Positions 1-10,759 of a stretch of DNA of 64,000 nt are shown here, in pieces. The stretch comes from Prunus persica. Its lineage: Eukaryota > Streptophyta > Magnoliopsida > Rosales > Rosaceae. A program made the translations under genes and the position numbers. How positions within the stretch are numbered: the stretch's first letter is position 1; every line of letters begins with the position of its first letter. The DNA is taken from contig NC_034013.1 in the NCBI RefSeq assembly GCF_000346465.2, positions 3,097,912 to 3,161,911 on the forward strand, given 5' to 3'. The notes beneath the pieces were generated by a model that saw only the letters and a list, made by a program, of their open reading frames with translations, had not been told where the DNA came from and ran no database searches.

Positions 1-553
1 TAAATGTTTTTCCGGAAGTATACTAGACTAGCTAGAGCTCAGCTCCATCACCACCACTTTGGGATGGCTAGTCATAAATTTTTCAGGGGGAGATATTCAT
101 CAGGGGGAGCGTGGTTTTAATAAAGACCTCCATACACTGTACTCTTTTTCCTTCATCCAGGTTTTTATCCCACTGGGTTTTTCCTGGTAAGGTTTTAACG
201 AGGCAGTGTCGCTCAAGATTGACTCACAGAAGCAGTGTCAACTACGATATTCAGAAAGGTGATCAACAGTATGACTTAAAGATATTTTGCCGAGCATCAG
301 GGGGAGCGCGCTATCAATAAAGATCTTCAAACACTGTACTCTTTTTCCTTCGTCCAGGTTTTTATCCCACTGGGTTTTTCCTGGCAAGGTTTTAACGAGG
401 CAGTGTCGCACGCGCGTCAATATACATAGAATTTTATGTTACACATGATTATGTACTCTTTTTCCCTTTGACCAGTTTTTGTCCCACTGGGTTTTTACTG
501 GCAAGGTTTTTAACGAGACATATTCTGTATCATTTGTGGTCTCCAAGGGGGAG
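1..553 (+). mobile_element. 3' internal end of a Ty1/copia-like LTR retrotransposon
   Basis: Non-coding 3' region of a copia-like element that enters from the left edge of the window. A block with the phrases 'cccactgggttttt' and 'aaggttttaacgag' occurs three times (about 150-215, 350-405, 470-520). A purine-rich 'cagggggag' motif occurs near 93 and 297 as well as at the true polypurine tract (about 545-553), which abuts the LTR. This combination is typical of plant copia 3' ends. No coding domain survives inside the window. Confidence 0.75.
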
Positions 554-729
554 TGTTGTAAAAGTGGAGTCCCCAAAATGCCCCCAAAATGCCTATAAAT
601 ACTTCCCCTTTCTACTTGTAAATGAATACACGGAAACATTGAATACAAATCAGTTTCTCTACTTTGATATCTCAATTCTCTCCCTTCAATTTCCCAATTC
701 CCTCTCTCCAATTCCTGTAGTTTCTAACA
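554..729 (+). repeat. Short copia-type 3' LTR
   Basis: The LTR starts with TG directly after the polypurine tract and ends with 'tttctaaca' (TG...CA). It is about 176 bp long, short but within range for copia and TRIM LTRs. A TATA-like 'cctataaat' sits at 592-600, followed by a pyrimidine-rich stretch, as in an LTR promoter. The 5' LTR lies outside the window. The right end is inferred from the TG/CA rule, not from a second LTR. Confidence 0.65.
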
Positions 730-814
730 ATAGATAATTGACTAAATAAACATTCTCCAAAGTTTCAATAAAAATTTCTAAGTTTTTCTTACAATTTCCT
801 TGGTTTTTATTCAA

Positions 815-912
815 TTTTTATCGATATCGATAATATCCTGATATTTCCATCGAAATTTCCATATTTTTGGACTACCGATATTTCCGATATCATCGATATT
901 TTAGACCTTGAT
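815..912. repeat. Degenerate GATATTTCC/ATCGATAT repeat
   Basis: About 100 bp built from short, partly palindromic variants of 'atcgatatcgat', 'gatatttccatcga' and 'ccgatatttccgatatc'. No coding potential. Similar runs occur in plant intergenic repeats, but I cannot assign a family. It separates the copia LTR from the LINE fragments. Confidence 0.5.
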
Positions 913-1002
913 GGGGACTTGGTTATGGAATATTCTTTCCCGAAAAAAAAAAAGTTATGGAATATTCTTAGGGCTTCTACAAATGGTGAGTGACGTTTAG
1001 AC

Positions 1003-1188
1003 ATGTTATGGGGTTGCTTGGTGCAGTCTGTATTTTGGAACATTTGGCTAGAGTGTAACAGGAGGATTTTTGATGAGTATGAGGGAGTGGGTGTTGGCGA
1101 ATTATGGGATAGAGTTAAATTCTGGGCAGCTCTATGGGCTTCTGCCACTTCAGATTTCAAAGATTATTCTTGCTCCACTACAGTCTTG
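1003..1188 (+). mobile_element. LINE ORF2 C-terminal tail fragment
   Basis: Translation on the plus strand gives the conserved end of plant LINE reverse-transcriptase proteins: a W-N-I-W-x-E-x-N-R-R-I-F core, then E-L-W-D-R-V-K-F-W-A and L-W-A-S. The same signature appears in the other LINE copies of this window (about 41640-41900 minus, 42405-42560 plus). The fragment is 5'-truncated and has no poly(A). It stops at about 1188, where the sequence switches to an oppositely oriented LINE segment. Confidence 0.75.
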
Positions 1189-1754
1189 ACCTCCCTCAAC
1201 AAGGTCCACCAAAGACTTAATGAAAAGGGGCACTGTAAAAAAAGATGATCCACGCTTTCCTCACTCATTTTGCATAGAACACACCAATGTGGAGACAAAT
1301 ACATGTACGGTCTTCGTCTTTGGACACGATCAGATGTGTTTACTTTCCCATGGACCACCAACCAGACAAGAACTTTAACCTCAGGATGAGATTTGGCCTT
1401 CCATATTAGAGAATAAGGGGAAAAGGCCTCTGCCATCCCATTGTTGAGAAGAAAAGAGCGAAAAGATTTGCACGAAAAAGACCCTGATCCCTCGAGCTCA
1501 CACCATCTCCTGTCCAATCTGGAAGGAGACAATCTAATTCCGTCAAGAATGTCCAGCATCTTGATCACCTCAGCTAACTCCCTCTCATTTAGATTCCTCC
1601 TAAATCCAAAGTCCCAATTATAAGGGAACACCTGAATGTCCACGAAACAAGAAAAGTCCCAATTATAAGGGAACACCTGAATGTCCACGAAACAAGAAAT
1701 GCATAAGAAGTGCTTCGTAGACAGCGTGAAAAATCTTGGAAAAATATCCTTCAA
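1189..1754 (-). mobile_element. LINE zf-RVT fragment, inverted relative to the adjacent tail
   Basis: On the minus strand the open frame encodes the zinc-binding (zf-RVT) region of a plant non-LTR reverse transcriptase: L-I-W-K-A-K-S-H-P-E-V-K, a C-V-L-C pair and H-L-F-L-Q-C, then L-W-W. It normally precedes the tail segment found at 1003-1188, which here lies on the opposite strand. The reverse-transcriptase core is absent. An in-frame 45-bp duplication lies in the upstream part. Not a functional gene. Confidence 0.78.
1609..1698 (-). repeat. Two-copy 45-bp tandem duplication inside the LINE fragment
   Basis: A 45-bp unit containing 'cctgaatgtccacgaaacaa' is present twice head to tail (about 1609-1653 and 1654-1698) with almost no difference. 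Being a multiple of three, it keeps the frame and duplicates 15 residues. It looks like replication slippage in a dead element. Confidence 0.85.
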
Positions 1755-2045
1755 AACCCCTTACTTTTGTGGCTCTCTTGGCCTGCTAGTGGATTGATGG
1801 TCTTGTCTGGCCTCTCTTTTCGATGCAAGTCATTTTCGAAATACCAGAACAAAATCTAACGGCAAGTTCCAGGAATTCTTGTTGCTAACATTTTTTATTC
1901 AATTAAGAAACAATTTGCACGTCTTTACAACAGCAGAACCAAACTTATCCTCATCTTCCCAACAAGGGGTTGCAGAACCAGGTGTTCTGTGACACTCAGA
2001 CCTGTTTGCATTACTTACCTGCTAATTTTACATGCCAAAAGATAT
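1755..2045. other. 3' flank / 3' UTR of the At1g32220-like gene
   Basis: No gene. Read on the minus strand it follows the stop codon at 2046. It holds AT-rich sequence with 'tttttattcaatt' near 1890, whose complement offers AATAAA-like poly(A) signals. The boundary with the LINE fragment at 1754 is not sharp. Confidence 0.4.
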
Positions 2046-5000
2046 TCACACCCTCACCTTATCTGCGGCCTCCTTAATTTGAGCAATTGTAAAAATGCCG
2101 AAGAAGTCATCATCTCTGATTCCATTGATTACAGCAAGTGCAACATCATCAACACTTACAGGTGGAGCCAAGAGCAGATCGGATGCCGGAAGAGAACTCA
2201 ATGGTTTGGTAAAGTTCTCTGTAGCACTCATAATTCTTTCCACTGGTTCTCCTATCAGATCCAACGGAAGCTCAAATCCATCCACCCTCCTTTTCCCATA
2301 TATGAAACCAGGTCTTAGCACAATACCTGAGGACGTTCAAATTGAAAAGAAATGTTAGGAGAGAGAAAGGAAACAACAAAATATAAGGAGGGAAGGTAGA
2401 TTTAATTAGTAATCAGTAAAGCTAGAAAACAACGTCGATATGATTTATGTAGGTATATCAATGAGTACTAAATTAACAAAGTTGCCAGTTGCTCCAATTT
2501 AGTTGAGAACTCTTTATCAACTTAAACAAATGGGCCAAAGGGCTTTAAATAATGATGTTTTCCAATCAATTAAAAACATTTTTCTAACAAATACTATTCT
2601 TTCACTCATCATCATTGCTTCTTTAGCAAAATACTTGATAACTAATTTTACACGTTCCACACTTAGTCTTCTAAAATTTCCAAAAACGGAGAAAAAACTT
2701 AGGTATTACCAGAGTTGGGATATTTGGAGAGAACCTCCGATTCAGCTTTTCTCTTTCCTGTGAAGTATCCAGATGAAAGTAAAAATGGAGGCAGATTGTA
2801 ATCATGCACTGAGATCAAGATAAACTTGGGAACTCCTGCCAAGGAAAAAAAGAGGAACAAAAAAGTTTCATATCTAGCGTCTTTTGCGTGCAATTGTGAG
2901 ACATAAGAGTAGCTTTAATTAACAACATCTAGGATATACAAATGAGACCATCATTGTTCCATTAATGAATACATGATGAGAAATTTTCAAAATGCAAATC
3001 AGTATGTAACTTAATATGGAACAAACTAATCTTTTGGGTCCACTCAAGAAATGGTTTTATGATCTGAACCTTTCATGTTTTAAGTATTCCTTCAAAGACA
3101 ATCCATACAAGAAATCAACAAAATCGGAAATCAACTAGCCATTTGAATATATTCGTCTGTTAAATTGATTAATGTGAGATGACTAAATGACTTCTGAATT
3201 TGGGTGATTGTTTGGATGGACAATCTTTGAAGGGGAACCTAAAAAAGGAATAGGTCAGATCACAGAGCCACACTGTTGAGTACCTTAAATGAGTGTTTTC
3301 TTGTATGCATTTCAAAACAAATTCAGCATGCATATATATACAGTTATGCTTTAGTCCGGATGTCTGTATATTTTTTAATATGCAGATGTGCTGGTTTAGC
3401 CATTTTCCATGCATCCAATTAGTTGTTTTTAGATAACTCACAGCTTACATTTGTATACAACAAAACAATGAGAGACCAAATAAAAGCAGCCTACAATGGG
3501 ACATCAAAACAAAAGCGGTGAGAAAGTGGTGGAATATATGTTTTTACTTCCTATGCACTAATATACAATGATATGAAAATTTTTGAGTTGACGTAAGTAA
3601 CACAACAAGTGAAAGAAAACACACATTCGGACATTAAGAAAAATCCAGATGTCCGCATTAGAGAACTCCTACACTTTGACTACCAGCTTGACTACCAGCT
3701 TGACCAGAGTCAAACCCTATAGCCTTAACCATCTCCCTCTTTCAAAGAGTATTGCTGAGAAGAATTCTTAAGCTTCCTCTATCCGTTCCTAACGGGTGCT
3801 GACTCTCTTGGGAATTCAAGGGTCAGGTGCCTTTAATGTTTTGAGGGTTCTATGTCATCCTCTCTATTTTGGTGAACAAACAAAAAGTTAGAAGTCCTCA
3901 ATTGTAACTAAACTTATAAAAAATTAAAAATTAAAAATAAAACTACTGTCAACTTATAGGTCCTTCAAAGGCAGTACCTTGACTCAGAGAAGTGAACTAA
4001 AAAGAACTAGGAAGATCAACGGAAGACTCTGAAGGGAAATTGCATGAGTAGCTCTACAATTGTTATTTACGAATTTCTGTTAGCTTCTTGTTGCAAAGAA
4101 AACAAACATGATAAATAGAGTTTAGACATAAGGTTACTTATAAAAGGAAATGAATAAAAGAGAGGAAAGTGAGAGAGGGAGGAAGCTTCAGTACCAAGAA
4201 GAGTGAATCAAATAAGGGAGATTCACTATTAGACTCAATATAGGGGCCCAAATTATAAAAAATAAAAATAAAAACCCTACATAAAATAGACTTTAGAAAC
4301 ACACTCAAAGCCCATTTACAACATAACAAAGAGGCTTTTAACTTCTATAAATTACAAAACTGCCATCAATTTCTTAAAACGAGCCCAACCCCAAAACCTC
4401 ATAAAAATACCCAAAACATTCAATAGGGCATCAAAGTAATTTAATAATCAAAATTAAATTCAATAAGGCCAGCTGTCATTTTTTGGGTTTGTTTATAGAA
4501 ATTAAATGGGGTAGGGGTTATCTATATTATTAGTGCTAAGAATGGGTATATGACTAAATATCTCATAAAATAATAGATGTAGCAAAAAAGAAGGAAAAAA
4601 ACAAGCAAAGGAGTATAATTTACTGCAATATGATAATTGACATCACTACCATAATCCTTTGCAGCATTTACAGCAACAACATTTGCATCCCCATTGATCC
4701 TTTGCATCTGTTCCTCACTGCCAAAACCACCGATGGTTGAAACCACAGCAGTGGCCCCAACAAGTACATCATCCCAGTTTACGTAGAAAACATCTCCTGC
4801 ATCACACGAATTACTTCAAAAATTGCATGCCATTTAACCAGCCAGTCCAAGATGGCATCAACTTGAAGTAACACATGTTATGACATATTCAGAACAATGA
4901 CACCAATAAACTCTAAAAGTGAACCAATGGTTTGGTCGAAAGGAATAAGGCCACATCATGCTCAAGCTAGGGTTATATCATATTCACTTCAATCACACAT

Positions 5001-6626
5001 CATAAATTTCCAGGTCAACAGTTTTATATGCATCAGTTTTTATCTCATTTTACTTCTATATTCTACATTCTCCAGGAAGCATCAAGAGCAATCTTCCCTC
5101 GTCACTTTATTTTATTTTTACAAATATCATTTTTCTATTTCGGAGAGGATTTTTAGCCATTTTGCCCCCTGAACTATTAGGCAATTTGAACTTACCCCCC
5201 TAAATTATTTCGTCTGCCGATTTAGTCCTTTTACTCATAATAAATATTCAATTTCACCCTTACCGTCAAGTTTTTCTAATTTCATCCACTTTTATGTTGA
5301 TAACAAGGACAAATTTGTAATTTAAAAAATATATAAATTAAACCCCTTTGAAATACGAATTATATTTTTAAAAGTTAGAAGAAATTCAACAAAATGGACA
5401 AATACCCAACACCAGATCCCTATCCCCTCCCTTTTCTCTCAAATGGCTTCTAAGCTACAATGAAGTAGGAAGACCTAGTTTGGCTGCTCCAGTTATTTGT
5501 CTGTCAGCACTGGCGACTGAAGCTGTGGCAGCTGCAAGAGGTTTAGATTTGGCTGTTCAACATGGGTATAAAAATGGGATTTTGGAATCTGACTCACTGG
5601 CTCTTATTGATGGTCTAAAAGGGAGAGAAGAATCGGGCTTTGACAATTTTGCCTATTATCAATGAAATCAGAAGCAAGTCTTCTCTGTTCTTGTTTCTGA
5701 TGGACTTACTGCCCTCCCCCCGGGTAGTTGGTCTTTATGGTTGGGGGAAGTTCTTTTTGGCTGGGGTTGGTTTAGCTTGAGCTTTTTCCCTTTTTATTGT
5801 TCTGTCTTTTCTGTAGCTTTCCTTTTGCTGGACTCTGTCTGGTTTTTCCTTTGCAATGAATGAGATTTCGACCAAAAAAAAAAGATCTAATGTACTTGAC
5901 TCCCAGGCCTTTCGAGCATCATGAGTGGAAGCTTCATGTTCTTAAAAATTAGAAATTTTTTTTAAAATAAAATAAAAGAACTAAACACGAAGATTGAAGA
6001 ATGTAATATACCTGGCACCCAGTTAACCTGATCTATCCATGAACCAGAGTAAGTAGGACGCCCTGACCTGCGAAATTGAGCAAACATTTCACACATAAAA
6101 CAATGGAATTCACAATTAAAAAGGTGCAGGCCAAATGAAAAAAGCAATGATGTCTTCAGCACCTGCTTACACCAATGACCTCTATGCCTTTGGACACCGC
6201 AGCTTTGCATATAGCAGAACCAACAAAACCGCTGCCTCCTAATACGACAACCTACTAAAGGGAAGCATACGACATCATTCATAGGCACAAAAAAATACCC
6301 AACACAACAAATATCTGAAGCTCAAGCTGAGGAATTAAAAACGAAAAATTGATTTATAAACTAAATAAATGTGAAATTGTTTGCAAGTTGTGTGGTGCTT
6401 TGGCTTTGGCTTTGGCTTACCCGTTCAGGCTTAACATCAGCCACAACATCTATGGTGGCGGAAACGGAATTGAAGGCGTCCTTGTTCACATTTGCCTCTG
6501 CATATCTGCATTTTATGTTGAACCTGCATAACCAAATTCAGATTTCAAGATTCTTAGCAGAAGAACACCAATTTGTTAAGGCAAGGCAATAACCAAATAA
6601 AACCCTGTCAAAGTTCCAGCCGAAGC

Positions 6627-6664
<38 letters not shown>

Positions 6665-6781
6665 GGAGAGAACGAACCGGGTCTGGAAAAGCGAGTTGGG
6701 CCTGGAGCCCGCTGGGAAGGAAGCTCCGCGCAGAGGAGAGGGAAGTGTGAAAATGGCAGGGAGGTGCAAAAACGACGCCAT
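2046..6781 (-). CDS. NAD(P)-binding Rossmann-fold protein, At1g32220-like, chloroplast-targeted (7 exons)
   Basis: Exons on the minus strand are 6678-6781, 6421-6523, 6163-6251, 6012-6067, 4650-4796, 2710-2835 and 2046-2326. They sum to 906 nt (301 aa plus stop), with every junction in frame and GT-AG. Residues 1 to about 60 are a Ser/Arg-rich transit-peptide-like leader. The dinucleotide-binding loop G-G-S-G-F-V-G is at about 74-80, and Y-F-T-G-K at about 190-194 fits the Y-x-x-x-K of atypical short-chain dehydrogenases. The C-terminus carries L-R-P-G-F-I-Y-G-K-R. Order, length and motifs match Arabidopsis At1g32220, an uncharacterised plastid protein; substrate unknown. The start at 6781 is the ATG whose frame splices correctly over the short GA/CT-rich intron 1. 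Intron 4 hosts transposon debris, but the coding sequence has no break. Confidence 0.9.
2836..4649. other. Intron 5 of the At1g32220-like gene
   Basis: A 1.8 kb AT-rich intron. No conserved domain or recognisable transposon is visible. Short open frames at 3169-3441 and 4138-4329 have no family resemblance and intronic composition. Confidence 0.7.
5160..5350. repeat. Possible MITE/MULE terminal sequence in intron 4
   Basis: Contains 'gccattttgccccctgaact' and 'cgatttagtccttttactc', phrasing recurrent at the ends of non-autonomous plant DNA transposons. I could not find a matching inverted end nearby, so it may be a truncated copy. Low confidence. Confidence 0.35.
5455..5885 (+). mobile_element. 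LINE 3' fragment with RNase H-like domain, in intron 4
   Basis: Plus-strand translation of about 5480-5660 gives A-L-A-T-E-A-V-A-A-A-R-G-L, then L-E-S-D-S-L-A-L-I, the motif of the RVT_3/RNase H-like domain of plant non-LTR elements. A T/G-rich 3' UTR follows and a poly(A) run lies at about 5874-5885. It is antisense to the host gene, 5'-truncated and non-functional. No target-site duplication was recognised. Confidence 0.7.
6627..6670. repeat. (GA)n microsatellite in intron 1 of the At1g32220-like gene
   Basis: An almost pure GA tract on the plus strand, CT on the gene's sense strand. It lies between the donor at 6677/6676 and the acceptor before 6523, so it forms a pyrimidine-rich part of a short (about 154 nt) intron. 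Confidence 0.85.
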
Positions 6782-6968
6782 TTGACTGAAACAGACGACA
6801 CTCGCTCAGCTCCGTATGCTGACTTTGAGGTGCAGAGCGTCGCGTAATTCAGCCCCATGTGGTGTGTTTTAGCCTTTGGACGGCTGATATGAAATGCTTG
6901 TGGGACCACAATTTTGTAGTTTGTAGATGGGAGAAGCGAAAACAGCGCAAAATTTGGGGAAATAGCCC
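6782..6968. promoter_or_regulatory. Residual 5' flank of the At1g32220-like gene
   Basis: Only about 190 bp separate the start codon of the minus-strand gene from the outer end of the golgin inverted-repeat arm. No clear TATA box is visible. The promoter must lie here or extend into the arm, whose own leader points the opposite way. Confidence 0.4.
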
Positions 6969-9407
6969 AAAATACCATCTTTTTTTAAAAAATTTGGAAC
7001 TATCACCTATAAATATAAAATTATTGTACCCTTATTGCTGATTTTTCACAAGTTCAGAAATTTGTTCTCTCAGCTCACACAACTCTCTCTCTCTGGCACA
7101 ACTCTCTTTCTCTTTGGTATCTGTCTATCACAGCTCTCTAGGTCTCTCTTGGCTCTCTCTATCTTGGCTCTCTCTCTAGCACAACTCTCTGTCTCTCTCT
7201 CCAGATCAATCAGAATTCGGATCAACCCCTCATTGTCCGTCTCTTTCCACAAAACCACTCTCTATTCGTGAAACCAACCGCGAATCTCACAGAAGTTTCC
7301 TTCTTCAGCTCAAAAAGCATACGCCATGATTTGAATCACCAGGAATTAATCGGACCACCCCAACCAGGTTCATTTCTCTTTTGCCTTTTTCTGATTCGAC
7401 CTATTTGGAATTGGATCTCGATCAATTTTCAAATTTGATTTCAGTTTTTTAGGTTGGTTCTTATAATTGAATTTGAATTGAATCTGATTCGGTATTTTGT
7501 TTAAAGAATGGCGTGGTTCAGTGGGAAAGTCTCTTTGGGGAACTTCCCCGATCTCGCCGGGGCAGTGAATAAGCTCCAGGAGAGCGTCAAGAACATCGAG
7601 AAGAACAAGCTGATGATAATGAAGCTGATGTTAAAGGGCAACATCTGAGCTCAGGGGAAAATGCGTCTGACTCTTCAGTGATTGAATTGGAGAAGGTGAA
7701 GATGGAGATGAAGATGATGGAAGCTGCATTGCAAGGTGCTGCAAGACAGGCCCAGGTACATGATGAATGATTAGGTAGCATCTTATTTGAGAGCTCATAA
7801 GATCACAACCATTTATTATTATCCCTGTTCATTTAGTGGAACACTTGAGACAATACTACTGAACTTCTTGACTGGATTTCTTTAATTTAGAAGCGCTGTC
7901 TACATATATCGGAGGTTTATGAAGTTTGCTTAGTTAACCTGAACACCTTTAGTCTTGCAGATGGTGTGTGTCTGTGTCTGTGTCTGTTGATTTAGGAAAA
8001 TAGAAACATTTTGTATTTCTGTATATGGTAATTAAGTTAAAGCAGCAACAAATACAAGAGAAGAATTATTATACTCTTTCTTCATTGTGGATCTCTCTGG
8101 GTGCAGCTATGTTACATTGTTAATGTCTGTTCAATTGTATGTATATCTACAGTTCTGAACGTCTGATATATTTGATTCTTTTTCTAGGCAAAAGCTGATG
8201 AGATTGCAAAGTTTATGAATAAAAATGAACAATTAAAATCTGCGATCGAGGATTTGAAGGTATGCATTTTGTAATATTTTTATACCTTCATTTGAGTAGA
8301 TAAAATAATGGCTTGATCATGCATGTTTTACTTTGATTTTTCACTCTTGGTGTATAATGCACTTGTATTTGCTACCATCTTCCATTTATAACCCAGCATA
8401 TAGGGAAATCACGGAAATTCTTATAGGGAGGTAGTTGCCCCCGTGGCTTGTCACTGAATGAAGCATCCGTGGAGAATTGTTGGATGAAAATATCTTTGCT
8501 ATATTCATGCTACTTCCTCTTGCGGGTGGTTTATGTTGAGTTAATATTTAAATTTTAAAATGCATTCTTTTTTCAATTTTGATTTCAACGTTTTCTTCAA
8601 AATTGTTTGTGTGTAAATGCAAAATAAAGGCATAGATTCTAATTGGACTATTCATTTTGCCCAAAAGCATTCCTGATGCTTGATCTTTGTCAGTGTAACA
8701 ATCATGTTATGGAATTATAAGTTTGCACATACAATTTGATGGTTGTCTAATTATATGTTTCATGTTTTGGAAAATTTCTGGTATTTCTTGAAACCAACCA
8801 TGGTTGACTAGTTCACATTCTCATTATCAATTTTTTTTCTTTCCCAATTTGCTTTATCAGCCATATAGTATTGCGATTTTAATAATTATTTCTCTTATAG
8901 ATGTTCACATATTAACTGGCGAAAATAATTGAACAGAGAAAATCCAATGATGCAGAAGTCGAGTCACTGCGAGAGGAATACCATCAAAGGGTTGCAACAC
9001 TTGAAAGGAAGGTAGGTCTTCTCATAAAGTCTTGTTTATAATCGTGCTTGGATTGATCTAGGTGTTATATGTGCCCGTTATGTTTTTGATGAAATTGGTA
9101 CTTGCCTATTTTTAATTCAGCTCCTGATAATTGGAGGGGCTATGCCAACTTATGATTGCAGGTGTATGCTCTTACAAAGGAAAGGGACACGCTTCGGCGG
9201 GAGCAGAATAAGAAAAGTGATGCAGCTGCTCTTCTGAAGGAAAAGGATGAAATAATTAATCAAGTTATGGCTGAAGGTCTCTTTCTGTCCCTGTCTGTCT
9301 CTGTTTCTCTTGAGAAGCTCAATATGTTCTACATATTTTGTGCCTCATAGTGAATTTCAACGTAGCCAATGTTCTATTGTGGATGCAAGGAGGGTTTCTT
9401 TATGCAA
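6969..9407 (+). repeat. Left arm of a 2.44 kb inverted repeat
   Basis: This segment is repeated in reverse complement at 12464-14902. Homologous points obey x + y = 21871 at the leader (7070/14801), the start codon (7508/14363), exon 4 (9156/12715) and the inner end (9407/12464), so there is no net indel over more than 2.4 kb. Only scattered substitutions are seen, for example 'gaagag' versus 'aaagag' near 7676 and a base near 6975. The outer end runs into the repeat 'ggaaatagcccaaaatacc'; the inner end is a clean break after 'tatgcaa'. Confidence 0.93.
7030..7507 (+). promoter_or_regulatory. CT-rich 5' leader of the golgin fragment
   Basis: 'cctataaatataaaatta' (about 7005-7023) may act as a TATA region. 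A (CT)n-rich leader follows (7077-7200), then an apparent intron start ('ccaaccaggttcattt', about 7360) and the start codon at 7508. Copies of this leader recur inverted at 14600-14870 and, more diverged, at 10760-11090. Confidence 0.6.
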
Positions 9408-9659
9408 TCATATCAATAATTATGGAAATCCCTTCATTTTTGCATTTTTATGTACCAGGTGAAGAGCTTTCAAAAAAGCAGGCTGCTCAAGAAGGACAGA
9501 TTAGGAAATTAAGGGCTCAGGTATGCTAGCCGGTTTATTCATTGTCTGATTTTGTCATTTTTTAATCCTTTCTCTGCTAGGTATTCTTATATTTTTTTCT
9601 CTGAATACTAGATCAGAGAGTTTGAAGAAGAGAAGAAAGGGTTGATTACTAAACTTCAG
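7508..9659 (+). pseudogene. Truncated golgin candidate 5 (TMF-like) pseudogene, left copy
   Basis: Exons are 7508-7755, 8188-8259, 8937-9011, 9162-9276, 9459-9520 and 9612-9659, each with GT-AG borders. Exon 1 opens with M-A-W-F-S-G-K-V-S-L-G-N-F-P-D-L-A, the start of plant golgin candidate 5. After E-K-N the sequence jumps to another part of the protein in a shifted frame and hits TGA at about 7646, so most of the N-terminal region is deleted. Exons 2-6 encode coiled-coil rich in E, K, R and Q (E-I-A-K-F-M-N-K-N-E; V-Y-A-L-T-K-E-R-D). The intact family member is a Golgi tethering factor several times longer. The fragment stops after exon 6, with no C-terminal TMF region on this strand. Not a working golgin; transcription is possible because the leader is kept. 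Confidence 0.88.
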
Positions 9660-9969
9660 GTAATTCATTTATGTTAGAATCTTTAAAATTGTGGTTCTCT
9701 GATTTCGTTTGATAAAGACAACTCTTTCAGTCATCATAAAATTTGAAATGACATTGAAGTTACAGCACATAAATTGATGAAGCACTTGTTTTCCTTTTTT
9801 TCTCAAAGCTGCTTGGCCGAAAGCTTCCATATTGGATAATGGATTATCCCACAAAGGATTTCTTGATCATTTTTCTGTTTTTATGTCACCTGCTTTCTTA
9901 GTAGTCAATTTCATAATATCTTAAAACAGTAAACTATTTGAACCCAGGAACATTATTATAATAGTTTAT
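9660..9969. other. Intron-like sequence after golgin exon 6
   Basis: Begins with a splice donor ('caggtaattc') and looks like intron sequence of the parental golgin gene. No further exon is seen before a repeat terminus at about 9970. Confidence 0.5.
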
Positions 9970-10075
9970 AGGGAAATAGCTCAAAATACCACCCATTTTA
10001 TAATTTTTTGTCAAAATACCATCCCTCTCCAAAAATTTTAAAACTGTCACATATAAAAGAAAATGGTTTTCCTCT
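9970..10075 (+). repeat. 'gggaaatagctcaaaatacc' terminal-type repeat
   Basis: Diverged copy of the sequence at the outer end of the left arm (about 6957-7020), including the following 'aactgtcacatataaaa' region. Another version, closer to a palindrome, sits beyond the right arm at about 14900-14935. It marks the edges of the golgin-derived segments and may be the end of a transposon that carried them. Confidence 0.5.
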
Positions 10076-10424
10076 TTGCTAATTGAGAATCATGTGCAGT
10101 TATGATTTCAGATCTGTAGATAACCTGTTGTTGCTGATATTGCTACCCGGGAGGACAACAGAACAAGTTGGAAAATGTGCAAGAAGGGAGAGCTAACTCA
10201 TACAACGAAGAACAAATTGATGAAGTTAAGATCAAATTAGTAGAATTTGTGAGCTCTCCCTTATTTATAATTATTGGTAGGAAGTATGTATGTAATAGAG
10301 CAAAGATTGGTTGACTATGTAATAACAATTGAATTGTCAAGTTTTATGAAAGAAATAATTTTTGCTTCTTGGGTTCGGTGGCGATTTATTTTTCATGTCT
10401 AAATTGTAGTCTGTAATGGATGTG

Positions 10425-10615
10425 TGTGTATTGTATGTAGATTGACTTAATATTGCTGTCCTATTGCCTGTGTATTGTACTAATATTGCCTGTGTATTGT
10501 ATACATATTGTATGCATATTGCCATCGTATTGCATGTATATTGTAATGCTATTGCTATCGTATTGCCATTATATTGCCCTAATATTGCCTCTCTAGTGTA
10601 TGTATATTGACTACG
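10425..10615. repeat. Degenerate TATTGCC/TATTGTA repeat block, first part
   Basis: An array of roughly 10-11 bp variants of 'tattgccatcg' and 'tattgtatgca'. It leaves one reading frame open on the minus strand (repeating Q-Y-x-x-N-T), which is a by-product of the repeat. A second block with the same phrasing is at about 11078-11180, with a leader copy between them. Confidence 0.75.
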
Positions 10616-10759
10616 GCTCATCAATGGGTTTACGGTTTGGGCCATATTGCATTCAAAAAGAAGACGAGGAGGAGAAAGAAACAACATACCTTTCAAAAAC
10701 AGGCAGTCAGGTGCATCATAATTGCATCGTAAGACATTGTAAGAAATTATTTTAAAAAA

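Noticed and set aside
3169..3441. A 90-codon minus-strand frame in intron 5 of the At1g32220-like gene
   Set aside because: Lies fully within an intron of a well-supported gene model and has no domain.
7035..7271. A Ser/Leu-rich open frame over the golgin leader
   Set aside because: It is the (CT)n leader read as Ser-Leu; the same frame appears in the other arm for the same reason.
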